Notes: generated by a model from the sequence alone, not told the origin. DNA of 64,000 nucleotides from Agromyces sp. Soil535 (GCF_001428255.1 NZ_LMRW01000027.1:164119-228118), one strand, 5' to 3'; counted from the first letter of the stretch, positions 1-9,133 are shown. Made by a program: numbers and translations.

Positions 1-130
1 CGCCCGCTCCACGCTACGGCATGGTTGGGGCGCTGGGCCGACCGGTAGACTCCGACGCGAAGGGGATGCCACGGATGTCGCGTGCGCCGCACGCCGTCGC
101 AGCCCTGCACCATCACAGAGGAGTTCTCCC

Positions 131-571
131 ATGTCGATCACGCCGACCACGACCCGCGCTGCGATCGCCGTCGCGATCGCCGGCATCACCGCCTCGCTCC
201 TCACCGGATGCTTCGGCAACCCGGGGAACGTCAACCAAGCCGTCGAGGACGCGATCGAGAGCGCAACAGGCGGCGACGTGAGCCTCGACGGCGACCTCCC
301 CGCGGACTTCCCCACGTCGGTGCCGCTCATCGAAGGCGACGTCAACGTCGCGGCGGGCGCTGGCGGAAGCGAGGGGTGGGTCGTCGTGATCACGCCGTCG
401 GCATCCGACGACCCGGTGGGCGAGGCGGCATCCGCCCTCGAGGCCGCAGGCTTCACTGCGGACCCGAAGGTCACCGGTGAGGGCGCCGCGCTCTATTCGA
501 ACGGCGAGTACACCGTGCTGATCGTCGGCAAGGGAACCGCGGTCTCGTACACGGTCACGCCGGAGCAGTGA
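131..571 (+). CDS. Predicted lipoprotein of unknown function
   Basis: A 146-residue protein with a lipoprotein signal: a hydrophobic run at about residues 11-25 ends in the lipobox LLTGC, making Cys27 the expected lipidated residue. The mature part is acidic and Ala/Gly/Val-rich with no motif I recognise. A purine-rich GAGGAG lies about 8 bases before the ATG and supports this start. Its stop overlaps the GTG of the next gene (GTGA), so the two are probably co-translated and may act together at the membrane. Function unknown. Confidence 0.8.
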   Translation: MSITPTTTRAAIAVAIAGITASLLTGCFGNPGNVNQAVEDAIESATGGDVSLDGDLPADFPTSVPLIEGDVNVAAGAGGSEGWVVVITPSASDDPVGEAASALEAAGFTADPKVTGEGAALYSNGEYTVLIVGKGTAVSYTVTPEQ

Positions 572-972
572 GCACCGAGGACGCCCCGTCGCCGCTGGCG
601 CGGATCGGCAGCTACGCGATCGCGGCGGTGATCGGCGTGATCTACGGCGCGGTCGCGACCGTGGGACACCGCCACGAGATCCGCATCGGCGAGATCGTCA
701 TCCCATGGGGGCTCGTCGCGGCGCTCGCCGGCGTGCTGGCGCTGCTCCTCGGGATCCGGCTGGTCGCCGGCGGCCGGTGGGTCGCGGCGGCGGCCGCCGT
801 CGGGGTCGTCGGCACGGTGGCGTTGCTGACCCTGCCCGGACCCGGCGGTTCCGTGCTCGTCGCAGGCGATGTCGAGGGCACCATCTGGGCGGTCGGGCCG
901 GCGCTCATCGCCGTGCTTGTGGTCGCATGGCCGAAGCTGCCCGAACGCCGCACCGCCCCCGTGGACGCTTAG
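568..972 (+). CDS. Small integral membrane protein (possibly DUF6113-like)
   Basis: A 134-residue protein with about four hydrophobic segments (roughly residues 13-30, 47-65, 70-88 and 103-122), so an integral membrane protein. It starts at a GTG overlapping the stop of the upstream lipoprotein by 4 bases. From memory, DUF6113-type proteins sit beside ferredoxin/dapC genes in other actinobacteria, and the next genes here are exactly those; the family call rests on that and is tentative. No catalytic motif is visible. Its TAG stop also forms the first bases of the TAGACT box ahead of the ferredoxin gene. Confidence 0.75.
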   Translation: MSTEDAPSPLARIGSYAIAAVIGVIYGAVATVGHRHEIRIGEIVIPWGLVAALAGVLALLLGIRLVAGGRWVAAAAAVGVVGTVALLTLPGPGGSVLVAGDVEGTIWAVGPALIAVLVVAWPKLPERRTAPVDA

Positions 973-975
973 ACT
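970..975 (+). promoter_or_regulatory. Candidate -10 box for the ferredoxin gene
   Basis: TAGACT fits the actinobacterial TANNNT -10 pattern and lies 35 bases before the GTG of the ferredoxin gene. Its first three bases are the TAG stop of the upstream membrane-protein gene. Transcription would begin near 982, giving a leader of about 29 bases. No convincing -35 box is visible. Confidence 0.45.
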
Positions 976-1010
976 GGTATTCCAGTCTTCCGAAGGGACA
1001 GCGAGCCACC

Positions 1011-1331
1011 GTGACCTATGTCATCGCCCTGCCGTGTGTCGACGTCAAGGACCGCGCCTGCATCGACGAATGCCCCGTCGACTGCATCTACGAGGGTGAA
1101 CGCTCGCTCTACATCCACCCCGACGAGTGCGTCGACTGCGGCGCGTGCGAGCCCGTGTGCCCCGTCGAGGCGATCTATTACGAAGACGACCTCCCCGAGG
1201 AGTGGGCGGACTACTACAAGGCCAACGTCGAGTTCTTCGACGACATCGGCTCGCCCGGCGGCGCCGCGAAGGTCGGCGTGATCGCGAAGGACCACCCGGT
1301 CATCGCCGCCCTGCCGCCGCAGGCCCACTGA
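1011..1331 (+). CDS. fdxA: 7Fe ferredoxin (3Fe-4S / 4Fe-4S)
   Basis: A 106-residue seven-iron ferredoxin, a small cytoplasmic electron carrier. Cysteines at about 9, 17 and 50 would bind the 3Fe-4S cluster and those at 21, 40, 43 and 46 the 4Fe-4S cluster; Cys25 is additional. The clustered [12 protein letters not shown] motif and the acidic tail after residue 57 are typical of the FdxA/FdxC family at full length. The GTG start gives the canonical beginning MTYVIALPC. The aminotransferase dapC begins 3 bases after the stop, an adjacency common in actinobacteria. Confidence 0.95.
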   Translation: MTYVIALPCVDVKDRACIDECPVDCIYEGERSLYIHPDECVDCGACEPVCPVEAIYYEDDLPEEWADYYKANVEFFDDIGSPGGAAKVGVIAKDHPVIAALPPQAH

Positions 1332-1333
1332 GC

Positions 1334-2449
1334 ATGGGGCGCGGCGATCTTCCGGAGTACCCCTGGGACCTGATGGGACCCTACCGCGACCGGGCTGCGG
1401 CGCACCGCGACGGCATGGTCGACCTGTCGATCGGCTCACCGGTCGATCCGACGCCGGCGATCGTGCGCGAGGCGCTCGCGCTCGCCACCGACGCCCACGC
1501 CTACCCGACGACGGTGGGCACGCCCGAGCTGCGTGCCGAGATCGTCCGCTGGTTCGAGCGGCGCCGGGGCGTGACCGGGCTCACCGAGGCGCACGTGCTG
1601 CCGACCATCGGCTCGAAGGAGCTCGTCGCGCTGCTGCCGTTCCTCCTCGGTCTCGGCGAGGGCGATATCGTCGTGCACCCGCGAGCCGCGTATCCCAGCT
1701 ACGAGATGGGCGCCGTGCTCGTGGGCGCCACCGCGATGGCCTCCGACGACCCCGACGAGTGGCCGGAGGGCACGCGCCTCGTGTGGCTGAACAGCCCGGG
1801 CAATCCAGACGGGCGTGTGCTCACCGTGGAGGAGTTGCGTGCCGCGCGCGACCGGGCGCGCCAGCTCGGCGCCGTCATCGTCGGCGACGAGTGCTATGCC
1901 GAGCTCGGGTGGGAGGGGCGCTGGGCCGACGAGCCCGTGCCGAGCCTGCTCGACCCTGCGGTGACCCGCGGCGACCGCAGCGACACGCTGGTCATCTACT
2001 CGCTGTCGAAGCAGTCGAACATGGCCGGGTACCGAACCGCGTTCGTCGCCGGATCCCGCACCGTCATCGGGCGGCTCACGACGGTGCGGAAGCACGCGGG
2101 CCTCATGCTGCCGCAGCCGCTCCAGCACGCGATGGTCGCCGCCCTGGCCGACGACGCACACGTCGCGGAGCAGAAGGAGCGCTACCGCAGCCGCCGCGAC
2201 ATCCTGAAGACCGCGCTCGAGGCGGCCGGGTTCCGCATCGATCGCAGCGAGGCGGGGCTCTACCTCTGGGCCACCGAGGGACGCGACGGATGGGACAGCC
2301 TCGGCCGGCTCGCCGACCTCGGCATCCTCGGCGGACCCGGGCACTTCTACGGCGTGCACTTCCCGGAGCACGTGCGGCTGTCGCTCACGGCGAGCGATGA
2401 ACGCATCGCCGCGGCCGCCACGCGGCTCCGCGACGCCGCCGCGGCGTGA
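1334..2449 (+). CDS. dapC: Succinyldiaminopimelate transaminase DapC
   Basis: A 371-residue fold-type I PLP aminotransferase, predicted to convert N-succinyl-2-amino-6-ketopimelate to N-succinyl-LL-diaminopimelate with glutamate in the lysine/peptidoglycan pathway. Visible features are SPGNPDG near residue 154, GDECYAELGW near 184 and YSLSKQSNMAGYR with the PLP lysine at about Lys226. It starts 3 bases after the ferredoxin stop. The fdxA-dapC pairing and the presence of dapD and dapE at 9-11 kb support DapC over a generic class I aminotransferase. No truncation or frameshift. Confidence 0.9.
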   Translation: MGRGDLPEYPWDLMGPYRDRAAAHRDGMVDLSIGSPVDPTPAIVREALALATDAHAYPTTVGTPELRAEIVRWFERRRGVTGLTEAHVLPTIGSKELVALLPFLLGLGEGDIVVHPRAAYPSYEMGAVLVGATAMASDDPDEWPEGTRLVWLNSPGNPDGRVLTVEELRAARDRARQLGAVIVGDECYAELGWEGRWADEPVPSLLDPAVTRGDRSDTLVIYSLSKQSNMAGYRTAFVAGSRTVIGRLTTVRKHAGLMLPQPLQHAMVAALADDAHVAEQKERYRSRRDILKTALEAAGFRIDRSEAGLYLWATEGRDGWDSLGRLADLGILGGPGHFYGVHFPEHVRLSLTASDERIAAAATRLRDAAAA

Positions 2450-2523
2450 TCGCCCTCCCTGTGCAGATCGCCAACGGAACAGCCCATCTCTTGGCGGATG
2501 CAACAGTGTGCCCGGAGCACGTC

Positions 2524-2529
2524 TAGGCT
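2524..2529 (+). promoter_or_regulatory. Candidate -10 box for citrate synthase
   Basis: TAGGCT lies in the gap between dapC and citrate synthase and is a good TANNNT -10 match. Transcription from about 2536 would give a 70-base leader carrying the AGGAGG ribosome binding site at 2596-2601. There is no well-spaced -35 match; TTGGCG at 2491-2496 is too far away. Confidence 0.4.
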
Positions 2530-2605
2530 GTATTCGGGTCGCGGCCGCGTTCGGCCCCGGACCGGAAAGCAGGTGACCGCGAAAGTGACGATCACAGGAG
2601 GCGCC

Positions 2606-3916
2606 GTGAGCGACGTCGTGAACCAGGCGCACGGGAAGCGTCCCGTTGCCGCCACCCTGTCCTTCCCGGGCGGCACCGCCGAGTTCCCGATCCGCCCCGC
2701 CGTGGACGGCAACTCGAGCATCGACCTGTCGACCCTGACCCGTCAGACGGGTCTCACCGCGCTCGACTACGGCTTCGTCAACACCGCCTCGACGCAGTCC
2801 GAGATCACCTACATCGACGGCGAGCAGGGCATCCTCCGCTACCGCGGCTATCCGATCGAACAGCTGGCGGAGCACTCCACCTACCTCGAGGTCGCCTGGC
2901 TCCTCATCTACGGCACGCTGCCGAGCGTCGACGAGCTCGCGGAGTTCGACGAGAAGATCCGCAGGCACACGCTCCTGCACGAGGACCTCAAGCGGATCTT
3001 CACGGCGCTGCCCCACACCGCGCACCCGATGTCGGTGCTCTCCAGTGCCGTCTCGGCGCTGGCGACCTACTACGAGGACTCTTCCGACCCCCACGACCTC
3101 GACCACGTCGAGCTCACCATGGCGCGCCTGCTCGCGAAGCTCCCGGTGATCGCAGCCTACGCGCACAAGAAGAGCATCGGGCAGGCGTTCCTCTACCCCG
3201 ACAACTCGCTGAGCTTCGTCGACAACTTCCTGCGCCTGAACTTCGGCAACATGGCGGAGCCGTACACGATCGACCCGGTGCTCTCGAAGGCGCTCGACCG
3301 CCTGCTCATCCTCCACGAGGACCACGAGCAGAACGCCTCGACGTCCACCGTGCGCCTCGTCGGCTCCACGGGAGCCAACCTCTACGCCTCGATCTCGGCC
3401 GGAATCCAGGCACTGTCGGGCCCGTTGCACGGCGGCGCCAACGAGGCCGTGCTCCAGATGCTCGCCCGCATCCGCGACTCGGGCGAGGGAGTCGAGAAGT
3501 TCGTCGAGCGCGTCAAGCGCAAGGAGGAGGGCGTGAAGCTCATGGGCTTCGGGCACCGCGTCTACAAGAACTACGACCCGCGTGCGAGGCTCGTGAAGGA
3601 GTCGGCCGACGAGGTGCTCGCCGAGCTCGGCGTGAACGACCCCCTGCTCGACCTCGCCAAGGAACTCGAGCAGATCGCCCTCGAGGACGACTACTTCAAG
3701 GAGCGTCGCCTCTACCCGAACGTCGACTTCTACACGGGCGTGATCTACAAGGCGATGGGCTTCCCCACGCGCATGTTCACGGTGCTCTTCGCGATCGGGC
3801 GCCTGCCCGGCTGGATGGCGCACTGGCGCGAGATGAACCTCGACCCGCAGACGAAGATCGGCCGCCCGCAGCAGCTCTACGTGGGCGAGCCAGCGCGCAG
3901 CTACCCCTCGGCCTAG
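2606..3916 (+). CDS. gltA: Citrate synthase (type II)
   Basis: A 436-residue citrate synthase condensing oxaloacetate and acetyl-CoA to start the TCA cycle. Signatures are GPLHGGANEAV (catalytic His at about residue 273), GFGHRVYKNYDPRA and NVDFYTGVIY. The length fits the hexameric type II enzymes. The GTG at 2606 is preferred because a perfect AGGAGG lies 4 bases upstream and the protein then begins MSDVVNQ; the GTG at 2573 would add 11 residues. It stands alone behind its own promoter and faces the ctlX/ornithine cyclodeaminase unit. Confidence 0.95.
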   Translation: MSDVVNQAHGKRPVAATLSFPGGTAEFPIRPAVDGNSSIDLSTLTRQTGLTALDYGFVNTASTQSEITYIDGEQGILRYRGYPIEQLAEHSTYLEVAWLLIYGTLPSVDELAEFDEKIRRHTLLHEDLKRIFTALPHTAHPMSVLSSAVSALATYYEDSSDPHDLDHVELTMARLLAKLPVIAAYAHKKSIGQAFLYPDNSLSFVDNFLRLNFGNMAEPYTIDPVLSKALDRLLILHEDHEQNASTSTVRLVGSTGANLYASISAGIQALSGPLHGGANEAVLQMLARIRDSGEGVEKFVERVKRKEEGVKLMGFGHRVYKNYDPRARLVKESADEVLAELGVNDPLLDLAKELEQIALEDDYFKERRLYPNVDFYTGVIYKAMGFPTRMFTVLFAIGRLPGWMAHWREMNLDPQTKIGRPQQLYVGEPARSYPSA

Positions 3917-3953
3917 CGCCGGCGCAAGCTCGGAGGCCGCCCTCCTCGCTCGG

Positions 3954-4940
3954 TCAGATCGCGGCCGCCTCGTCGGCCACGGCGCCGTCGGCCGGCGTCT
4001 CCCGACGCCCCGCGAGCCCGGGCCGCGGGTCGAGGTGGATGCCCGCGAGCATGCAGCGGACCGAGCCGCCCGCGAGCTCTATCGTGGGCACGTCGAGCGG
4101 CAGGAGCCTCGCCGACCGCTCGATGCGGCAGCGCTGGTCGGCGGTGAGCGCCTGGAACGCGCGTCGCGAGAGCGCGAGCACCCGACCCTGCGACCCCCAC
4201 AGCTCGAGCGCGTTGCCGCAGAACTCGTCGGCCTGCTCGTCGCTGATCGCGATGACGTCACGGCGCCCCCGGGCCGCGAGACGGTCGAGCACCTCTCGCC
4301 GGCGCGCGGGGGAGACCAGCATGTCGGCGGCGACGAGCGCGAACTCGGTGGCGATGCTGAGGATCACGTTGGTGTGGTAGACCGCGACGCCTCGGCCGTC
4401 GACCGCGTCGAAGACCATCGGCTCGTAGCCGAAGTTCGTGCAGAACCGCTCGAGGGCGATCGGGTCGGCGCGATTGGAGCGGGCCGCATAGGCGATGCGG
4501 AGTTCGTGGTCGAGCACCATCGCGCCCGTGCCCTCGAGGAACACGTCGTCGACCTCGAGGCCCGAGTAGTCGATGACGTCCTGGACGCGGTAGCTGGCCT
4601 TCAGCATCTCGACGATGTCGCCACGTCGCTCGGTGCGGCGGTTGGGCGTGAACATGGGGTACAGGGCGACGTGTCCCCCCGAGTGCGTCGAGATCCAGTT
4701 GTTCGGAAACACGCCGTCGGGCCGGTGCCCGGACTCGTCCTCGAAGAGGTGCACGGTCACGCCGGCCGTCTCGAGCGCCGCGGCCGCGCGGGTCACCTCG
4801 TCATAGGCGGATGCCGCGAGCAGCGCCGGGTCGATTCCGTCGAGGTTCGGCTGGAAGCCGTTGTCGGCGAGCGTGTCGGGATTCGGCGCGAAGTGGTGCG
4901 GTCGAATCATGACGACCGCGGCGGGGGCCTGCACCGACAC
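3954..4940 (-). CDS. ctlX: Citrulline-utilisation hydrolase CtlX (arginine deiminase superfamily)
   Basis: A 328-residue protein of the amidinotransferase/dimethylarginine-dimethylaminohydrolase superfamily. It carries FPNNWISTH near residue 70, EGTGAMVLD near 120 and a conserved Cys near the C-terminus (GGSVRCMLAGIHL), matching the CtlX family thought to act on citrulline. The GTG start falls 4 bases after the ornithine cyclodeaminase stop, so the pair is an operon: citrulline hydrolysis would feed ornithine to the cyclodeaminase. The GTG is chosen because it follows directly from the upstream stop; a longer reading frame upstream lies inside the neighbour. Reaction assignment is by family only. 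Confidence 0.88.
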   Translation of the reverse strand: MSVQAPAAVVMIRPHHFAPNPDTLADNGFQPNLDGIDPALLAASAYDEVTRAAAALETAGVTVHLFEDESGHRPDGVFPNNWISTHSGGHVALYPMFTPNRRTERRGDIVEMLKASYRVQDVIDYSGLEVDDVFLEGTGAMVLDHELRIAYAARSNRADPIALERFCTNFGYEPMVFDAVDGRGVAVYHTNVILSIATEFALVAADMLVSPARRREVLDRLAARGRRDVIAISDEQADEFCGNALELWGSQGRVLALSRRAFQALTADQRCRIERSARLLPLDVPTIELAGGSVRCMLAGIHLDPRPGLAGRRETPADGAVADEAAAI

Positions 4941-4944
4941 GCGC

Positions 4945-5973
4945 TCAGCCCACCGGGGAGAACGCGCCGACGAGGCCGAAGAGGTCCTTCGGGTCGTCGG
5001 GGTCCGCCACGAGGTCGATGCGCTGCTCGAATCGCGTTCCGGCCACCTCGTCGCGCACGTAGCGGAGCGCGGAGAAGTCCTCGACGGCGAAGCCGACCGA
5101 GTCGAACAGCGTGATCTCGTCGGCGCCCATGCGGCCGGGCGCACGGCCCGTGAGGACCTCCCACAGCTCGGTCACCGGGAAGTCGGGTCCCTTCGCCTGG
5201 ATCTCGCCCTCGATGCGCGTCTGCGGCTCGTACTCGACGAAGACACGGGCCCGGTCGAGGATCGCCGGGTCGAGCTCGGTCTTGCCCGGGCAGTCGCCGC
5301 CGATGGCGTTGAGGTGCATGCCGGGACGCACCCACTCGTCGGCCACGACGGTGGCGCGGGTCTTGTCGGCTGTGCAGGTGGTCACGACGTCGGCGCCCTC
5401 GATCGCCTCGGCGGCGCTGCCTGCGACCTCGATCTCGAACCCCAGCGGCAGCAGGTTGCGCACGGCCTTCGCGATCGCGTCGGGATCGACGTCGAACACA
5501 CGGAGCCGCGTGATGCCGAGCGCCGAGCGGAAGGCGAGCGCCTGGAACTCGGCCTGGCTGCCGGTGCCGATCATCGCCATCACCGCGGAGTCCGGGCGGG
5601 CGAGCAGCTTCGCGGCGAACGCGGAGGTCGCGGCCGTGCGCAGGGCGGTGAGCACCGTCATCTCGGCGAGGAACGTGGGGTAGCCGTTGTGGACGTCGGC
5701 GAGGACGCCGAACGCCGTGACGGTCTGGTACCCGCGGGCGGGGTTCGACGGGTGGCCGTTGACGTACTTGAACGCGTAGGACTCGTGATCGCTCGTCGGC
5801 ATGAGCTCGATCACGCCGAACGGCGTGTGGCTCGCGACCCTGGGTGCCTTGTCGAAGCGCTCCCACCGGGCGAAGTCCTGCTCGAGGTACGCCATGATGC
5901 CGGCGATGATGCGCTCGGGCCCTGTGCTGGCGACCCAGCCGACCATGCCGCGGACGTCGACGAAGCTCGTCAT
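4945..5973 (-). CDS. Ornithine cyclodeaminase
   Basis: A 342-residue member of the ornithine cyclodeaminase/mu-crystallin family, expected to turn L-ornithine into L-proline and ammonia using NAD. A Rossmann motif (MIGTGSQAEFQALAF, about residues 139-153) and the downstream DVVTTCTADKT segment support the call. The ATG is preceded by GGAAAGGA. It is the first gene of the ctlX operon and is divergent from an Lrp-type regulator 122 bases away, which is the obvious candidate controller. Length is normal for the bacterial enzymes. Confidence 0.92.
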   Translation of the reverse strand: MTSFVDVRGMVGWVASTGPERIIAGIMAYLEQDFARWERFDKAPRVASHTPFGVIELMPTSDHESYAFKYVNGHPSNPARGYQTVTAFGVLADVHNGYPTFLAEMTVLTALRTAATSAFAAKLLARPDSAVMAMIGTGSQAEFQALAFRSALGITRLRVFDVDPDAIAKAVRNLLPLGFEIEVAGSAAEAIEGADVVTTCTADKTRATVVADEWVRPGMHLNAIGGDCPGKTELDPAILDRARVFVEYEPQTRIEGEIQAKGPDFPVTELWEVLTGRAPGRMGADEITLFDSVGFAVEDFSALRYVRDEVAGTRFEQRIDLVADPDDPKDLFGLVGAFSPVG

Positions 5974-6070
5974 CCCATTCCTTTCCGTGCCTGCATCGAG
6001 CGTACGATCCGGCGATATGCAAGAGCAATGACCGCAGTGCTTACGAAACGTCGGACGAGTGAGCAATCTG

Positions 6071-6082
6071 ATCACGTGTGAT
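6071..6082. promoter_or_regulatory. Inverted repeat ATCAC-N2-GTGAT upstream of the Lrp-type regulator
   Basis: Perfect 5-bp arms separated by two bases sit just before the -10 box of the Lrp-type gene, within the 122-bp divergent region shared with ornithine cyclodeaminase. Position and symmetry fit a dimeric Lrp/AsnC operator for autoregulation and control of the operon. Binding is inference. Confidence 0.4.
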
Positions 6083-6083
6083 G

Positions 6084-6089
6084 TACGAT
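6084..6089 (+). promoter_or_regulatory. -10 box TACGAT, leaderless start for the Lrp-type gene
   Basis: TACGAT is followed by exactly six bases and then the ATG at 6096. This spacing puts the transcription start on or next to the A of the start codon, as in leaderless actinobacterial genes. It decides the start at 6096 over the GTG at 6078 or the ATG at 6081, which lie upstream of or next to the -10 box. Confidence 0.55.
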
Positions 6090-6095
6090 CTGCGC

Positions 6096-6527
6096 ATGGA
6101 GTACCTCGACGACCTCGATCGTCGCCTGCTCGCGCTCCTCCGCGAGGACGGGCGGACACCCGTCGCCGAGCTCGCGCGCCGATTGGGGGTCGCCCGAGCG
6201 ACGGTGACGGGCCGGATCGACCGGCTCGTGGCATCCGGGACCATCGTCGGATTCTCGGTGCGCGTGCGCGACGAGCTCGACCCGCTCGCGATCCACGCGA
6301 TCTCGTTCATCGAGGTCGAGGGCCGAAGCACCGACGACGTCATCCGCAGGCTGCGCGGGCTTCCCGAGGTGATCGCCCTGCACACCACCAACGGGGGCTG
6401 GGACCTCGTGGCGGAGCTGCGCACCGAGACCCTCGGCGACTTCGACCGCGTGCTCGGCCGCATCCGCTCGATCGACGGCGTCGTGAACAGCGAGACGAGC
6501 CTGCTGCTCAGCTCAGTGCTGCGCTGA
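6096..6527 (+). CDS. Lrp/AsnC-family transcriptional regulator
   Basis: A 143-residue Lrp/AsnC regulator. The N-terminal winged helix-turn-helix spans about residues 3-60 (DLDRRLLALLREDGR, VAELARRLGVARATVTGRI), followed by the RAM/AsnC ligand-binding domain (GGWDLVAELRTETL). Such proteins sense amino acids. It is divergent from ornithine cyclodeaminase-ctlX, so control of that operon by ornithine, arginine or citrulline is a reasonable inference. The start is set by the leaderless -10 box. It converges with the penicillin-acylase gene across a GC palindrome. Confidence 0.93.
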   Translation: MEYLDDLDRRLLALLREDGRTPVAELARRLGVARATVTGRIDRLVASGTIVGFSVRVRDELDPLAIHAISFIEVEGRSTDDVIRRLRGLPEVIALHTTNGGWDLVAELRTETLGDFDRVLGRIRSIDGVVNSETSLLLSSVLR

Positions 6528-6531
6528 GACG

Positions 6532-6545
6532 GCCCGGCGCCGGGC
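6532..6545. terminator. GC-rich palindrome between convergent genes
   Basis: A perfect 14-bp palindrome, GCCCGGCGCCGGGC, lies in the 32-bp gap between the convergent regulator and penicillin-acylase stops. It could form a bidirectional terminator stem but has no U tract and little loop, so the call is tentative. Confidence 0.4.
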
Positions 6546-6559
6546 ACCGGCCCGTCGCG

Positions 6560-9133
6560 TCAGCCTCCGGCCGGCCGGAGGTGCAGCGTCTCGCTCGCCG
6601 CGTCCTGCACCGCCTCCATCGTGAACGGCCATGGGCGCGTCTCGCCACGCTGCCACAGTGGTGCCTGGTCGGCGTAGTGCGGGTGGAAGGCGTGGCCGGA
6701 AGCGCCGGTGAGGTTCACCCAGCCTGACGCGTCGAAGTCGTCGAGGTCGACCACCATGCGCATCGACGGCACCCAGTCGACGTCGTAGCCGAGGCTCGCG
6801 TCCCAGCCGATGGCGTTGACGATCGACGATCCGCCGCCGACCTCGTAGGGCCCGCGGTTGAAGAGCCACTCGATCGGGCCGATGCCCGACTCGCCGAAGC
6901 TCTGGTTCGTCAGGGTGAGGGTGTGCAGGCGGCCCCAGCGCCAGCCGTCGGCGTCACCACCCATCTGGTCGGATGCCTCGTCCCACGCCTCCTCGAGGGC
7001 GTGCGCGAGCATGGCGTCGCGCCCGCCCACGCCCTCCTCCTCGTTCGTCCACCAGCGGGCGTCGGGCTCGCCGAGCAGGCCGTCGACCACGCCGAACCAC
7101 CGATCCCCGCCCACCGGGCGCGTCTGGTCGGGGAGCGATCCGAACATGTCGTCGAGGAGGTTGCGCCAGAAGACCGCGAAGTAGGCCGCCTGCGCGCTGT
7201 CGACATCGGCGCGGCCGTCCCATCCGTCGAGCAGGTCGGCCCCGCGTGCGGCGTCGCCCTCGAGCCCCAGCTCGGCGATCACGGGGAGCATCGCGGTGGC
7301 GTTGGCGTCGGCGGTGTCGAGCTGGATCTCGGCGACGTCGTCGGCGGTGAGCTTCGTGCCGGATGCTATCCGCTCCTGCAGCATCCGCTCGATGCCCTCC
7401 GCCCGGTAGCCGAGGTCCCAGTCCTGGGTGAGCGCGGGCCCGTTGACGCTCACCGCATTGTTCGCGGTGACGATGTAGCCGCGGGCGGGGTTCAGCAGCG
7501 ACGGCAGCTGGTCGAACGGGATGGTGCCCGACCATCCGTTCTCGCTCGTCCATCCGGGCAGGGGCACGGTGCCGTCGCCGGTCGAGCGCATCGGGATCGA
7601 GCCGGGCGCCTGGTAGCCGATGTTCCCGTCGACGTCGGCGTAGACGAGGTTCTGCGCGGGGACGTCGAAGAGCGCGGCGGCGGCTCGGAACTCGTTCCAG
7701 TCCCTCGCGCGGTTGAGCGCGAAGACGGCTCCGGCGGTCCTGCCGGGTGTGAGCGCCGTCCACCGCAGCGACAGCTCGTACTCGCCCTCCCTCTGGCCGG
7801 ATGCCGCGGGATAGCCGTCCGCGACGGCGGCGAAGTCCGAGCCGATGTCGGTCACGATCGGCCCGCGGGCCGTCGACCGCACGGTGACGGTCACCGGATC
7901 GCCGCCGGCCACCTCGATCGTCTCCTCGCGAACTGCGAGGGGCACGGCCGCGCCGTCGAGTTCGTACGTGTCACCGTCGACGCGCTCGAGGAAGAGGTCG
8001 GCGACGTCGGGGCCGAGGTTGGTGAAGCCCCAGGCGATGCGCTCGTTGTGGCCGATGATCACGCCGGGCAGCCCCGAGAACGTGTAGCCGGCCACGTCGA
8101 ACGCGCAGTCGTCGCGGAGCTCCGCGCAGTGCAGTCCCATCTGCGCCCAGATGGACGGCATCGCGGGGCCGAGGTGCGGGTCGTTCGCGAGCAGGGGCTT
8201 CCCGGACTCGGTGAGCGCACCAGACACGACCCACGAGTTCGACCCGAGGTCGCCGCCTTCCGGCCCGAGCAGCTCGGGCACGCCGTCGAGCAGGGCGCTG
8301 AGCGCGGTGAGCGGCGCGGCGACGGCATCGGCCACCGCCGGGTCGAATGCCGCGGCCGCCGCCGCTGTGTCACCGAGCGGCTCCGCGTCGGCACCGGCGG
8401 GCGCCGCCCCAGCAGGGCCCTCGATGATGGTGGGCATCGATCCCCACGCATAGCCCGGGTGCAGACGCGCGACCTCCTCGGGCGGCAGCTCGCTCGCGAG
8501 CAGCGCCCGGTCGACCTCGTCTTCGAGGTTCGAGCGGAGGTCCCAGGCCATGGCCTTGAGCCACGCGATGGAGTCGACGGGCGTCCACGGGTCGGGCGAG
8601 TAGCCGGGGTTCTGCAGGCCGAGCACGGCGTACTCGAGCGAGAGGTCGGCGCCGCCCCGCTCCTCGAGGTAGGCGTTGACGCCAGCGGCGTAGGCCTCGT
8701 AGTACGCGCGAGAGACCGGATCGAGCAGCTCGAACTCCCGCTCGGCGATGCCGCGCCAGTCCAGCGTGCGGATGAAGGCGTCGGTGGCCACCTGCGATTC
8801 GCCGAACAGCTCGGCCACCCGCCCGGCCGTCACGTGGCGCCGGAAGTCCATCTCCCAGAACCGGTCCTGCGCGTGCACGAAGCCCTGGGCGAAGAAGAGG
8901 TCGTGGTCGGACTCGGCGACGAGCTGCGGGATGCCGGCGTCGTCGCGATAGACCGTCACGGCTGCGGTGAGGCCTGGGACCTCGATGCGCCCGCTCGTGG
9001 TCGGGAAGGAGCGCTGGACCGTCCACCAGCCGAATCCGGCCGCGGCGAGGCCGAGCACGAGCACCGTGACGAGCAGGACCGTCAGGAACGTGAGGCCGCG
9101 GTGCCTGCGGGTCCTCGGTGCGTCGGTACCCAC
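6560..9133 (-). CDS. Penicillin acylase family N-terminal-nucleophile hydrolase
   Basis: An 857-residue Ntn hydrolase of the penicillin amidase (S45) family. A membrane/signal segment spans about residues 14-36, then comes the alpha part, a linker and the autoprocessing site GSNSW at about 297-301, where the Ser after Gly would become the N-terminal nucleophile of the beta chain. Members cleave amides of diverse acyl compounds, including penicillins and acyl-homoserine lactones. Substrate is not predictable here. It is a single gene with no beta-lactam neighbours. The GTG start has GAAGGAG upstream. Export through the membrane is likely. Confidence 0.9.
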   Translation of the reverse strand: MGTDAPRTRRHRGLTFLTVLLVTVLVLGLAAAGFGWWTVQRSFPTTSGRIEVPGLTAAVTVYRDDAGIPQLVAESDHDLFFAQGFVHAQDRFWEMDFRRHVTAGRVAELFGESQVATDAFIRTLDWRGIAEREFELLDPVSRAYYEAYAAGVNAYLEERGGADLSLEYAVLGLQNPGYSPDPWTPVDSIAWLKAMAWDLRSNLEDEVDRALLASELPPEEVARLHPGYAWGSMPTIIEGPAGAAPAGADAEPLGDTAAAAAAFDPAVADAVAAPLTALSALLDGVPELLGPEGGDLGSNSWVVSGALTESGKPLLANDPHLGPAMPSIWAQMGLHCAELRDDCAFDVAGYTFSGLPGVIIGHNERIAWGFTNLGPDVADLFLERVDGDTYELDGAAVPLAVREETIEVAGGDPVTVTVRSTARGPIVTDIGSDFAAVADGYPAASGQREGEYELSLRWTALTPGRTAGAVFALNRARDWNEFRAAAALFDVPAQNLVYADVDGNIGYQAPGSIPMRSTGDGTVPLPGWTSENGWSGTIPFDQLPSLLNPARGYIVTANNAVSVNGPALTQDWDLGYRAEGIERMLQERIASGTKLTADDVAEIQLDTADANATAMLPVIAELGLEGDAARGADLLDGWDGRADVDSAQAAYFAVFWRNLLDDMFGSLPDQTRPVGGDRWFGVVDGLLGEPDARWWTNEEEGVGGRDAMLAHALEEAWDEASDQMGGDADGWRWGRLHTLTLTNQSFGESGIGPIEWLFNRGPYEVGGGSSIVNAIGWDASLGYDVDWVPSMRMVVDLDDFDASGWVNLTGASGHAFHPHYADQAPLWQRGETRPWPFTMEAVQDAASETLHLRPAGG

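Noticed and set aside
1436..3823. A 795-codon open frame antisense to dapC and citrate synthase
   Set aside because: Arg/Val/Glu-rich composition typical of antisense frames in high-GC DNA; no motif; both sense genes are unmistakable.
6560..9133. Beta-lactam resistance gene
   Set aside because: The penicillin-acylase family is broad and no beta-lactam pathway or resistance gene is near; the name describes the fold only.
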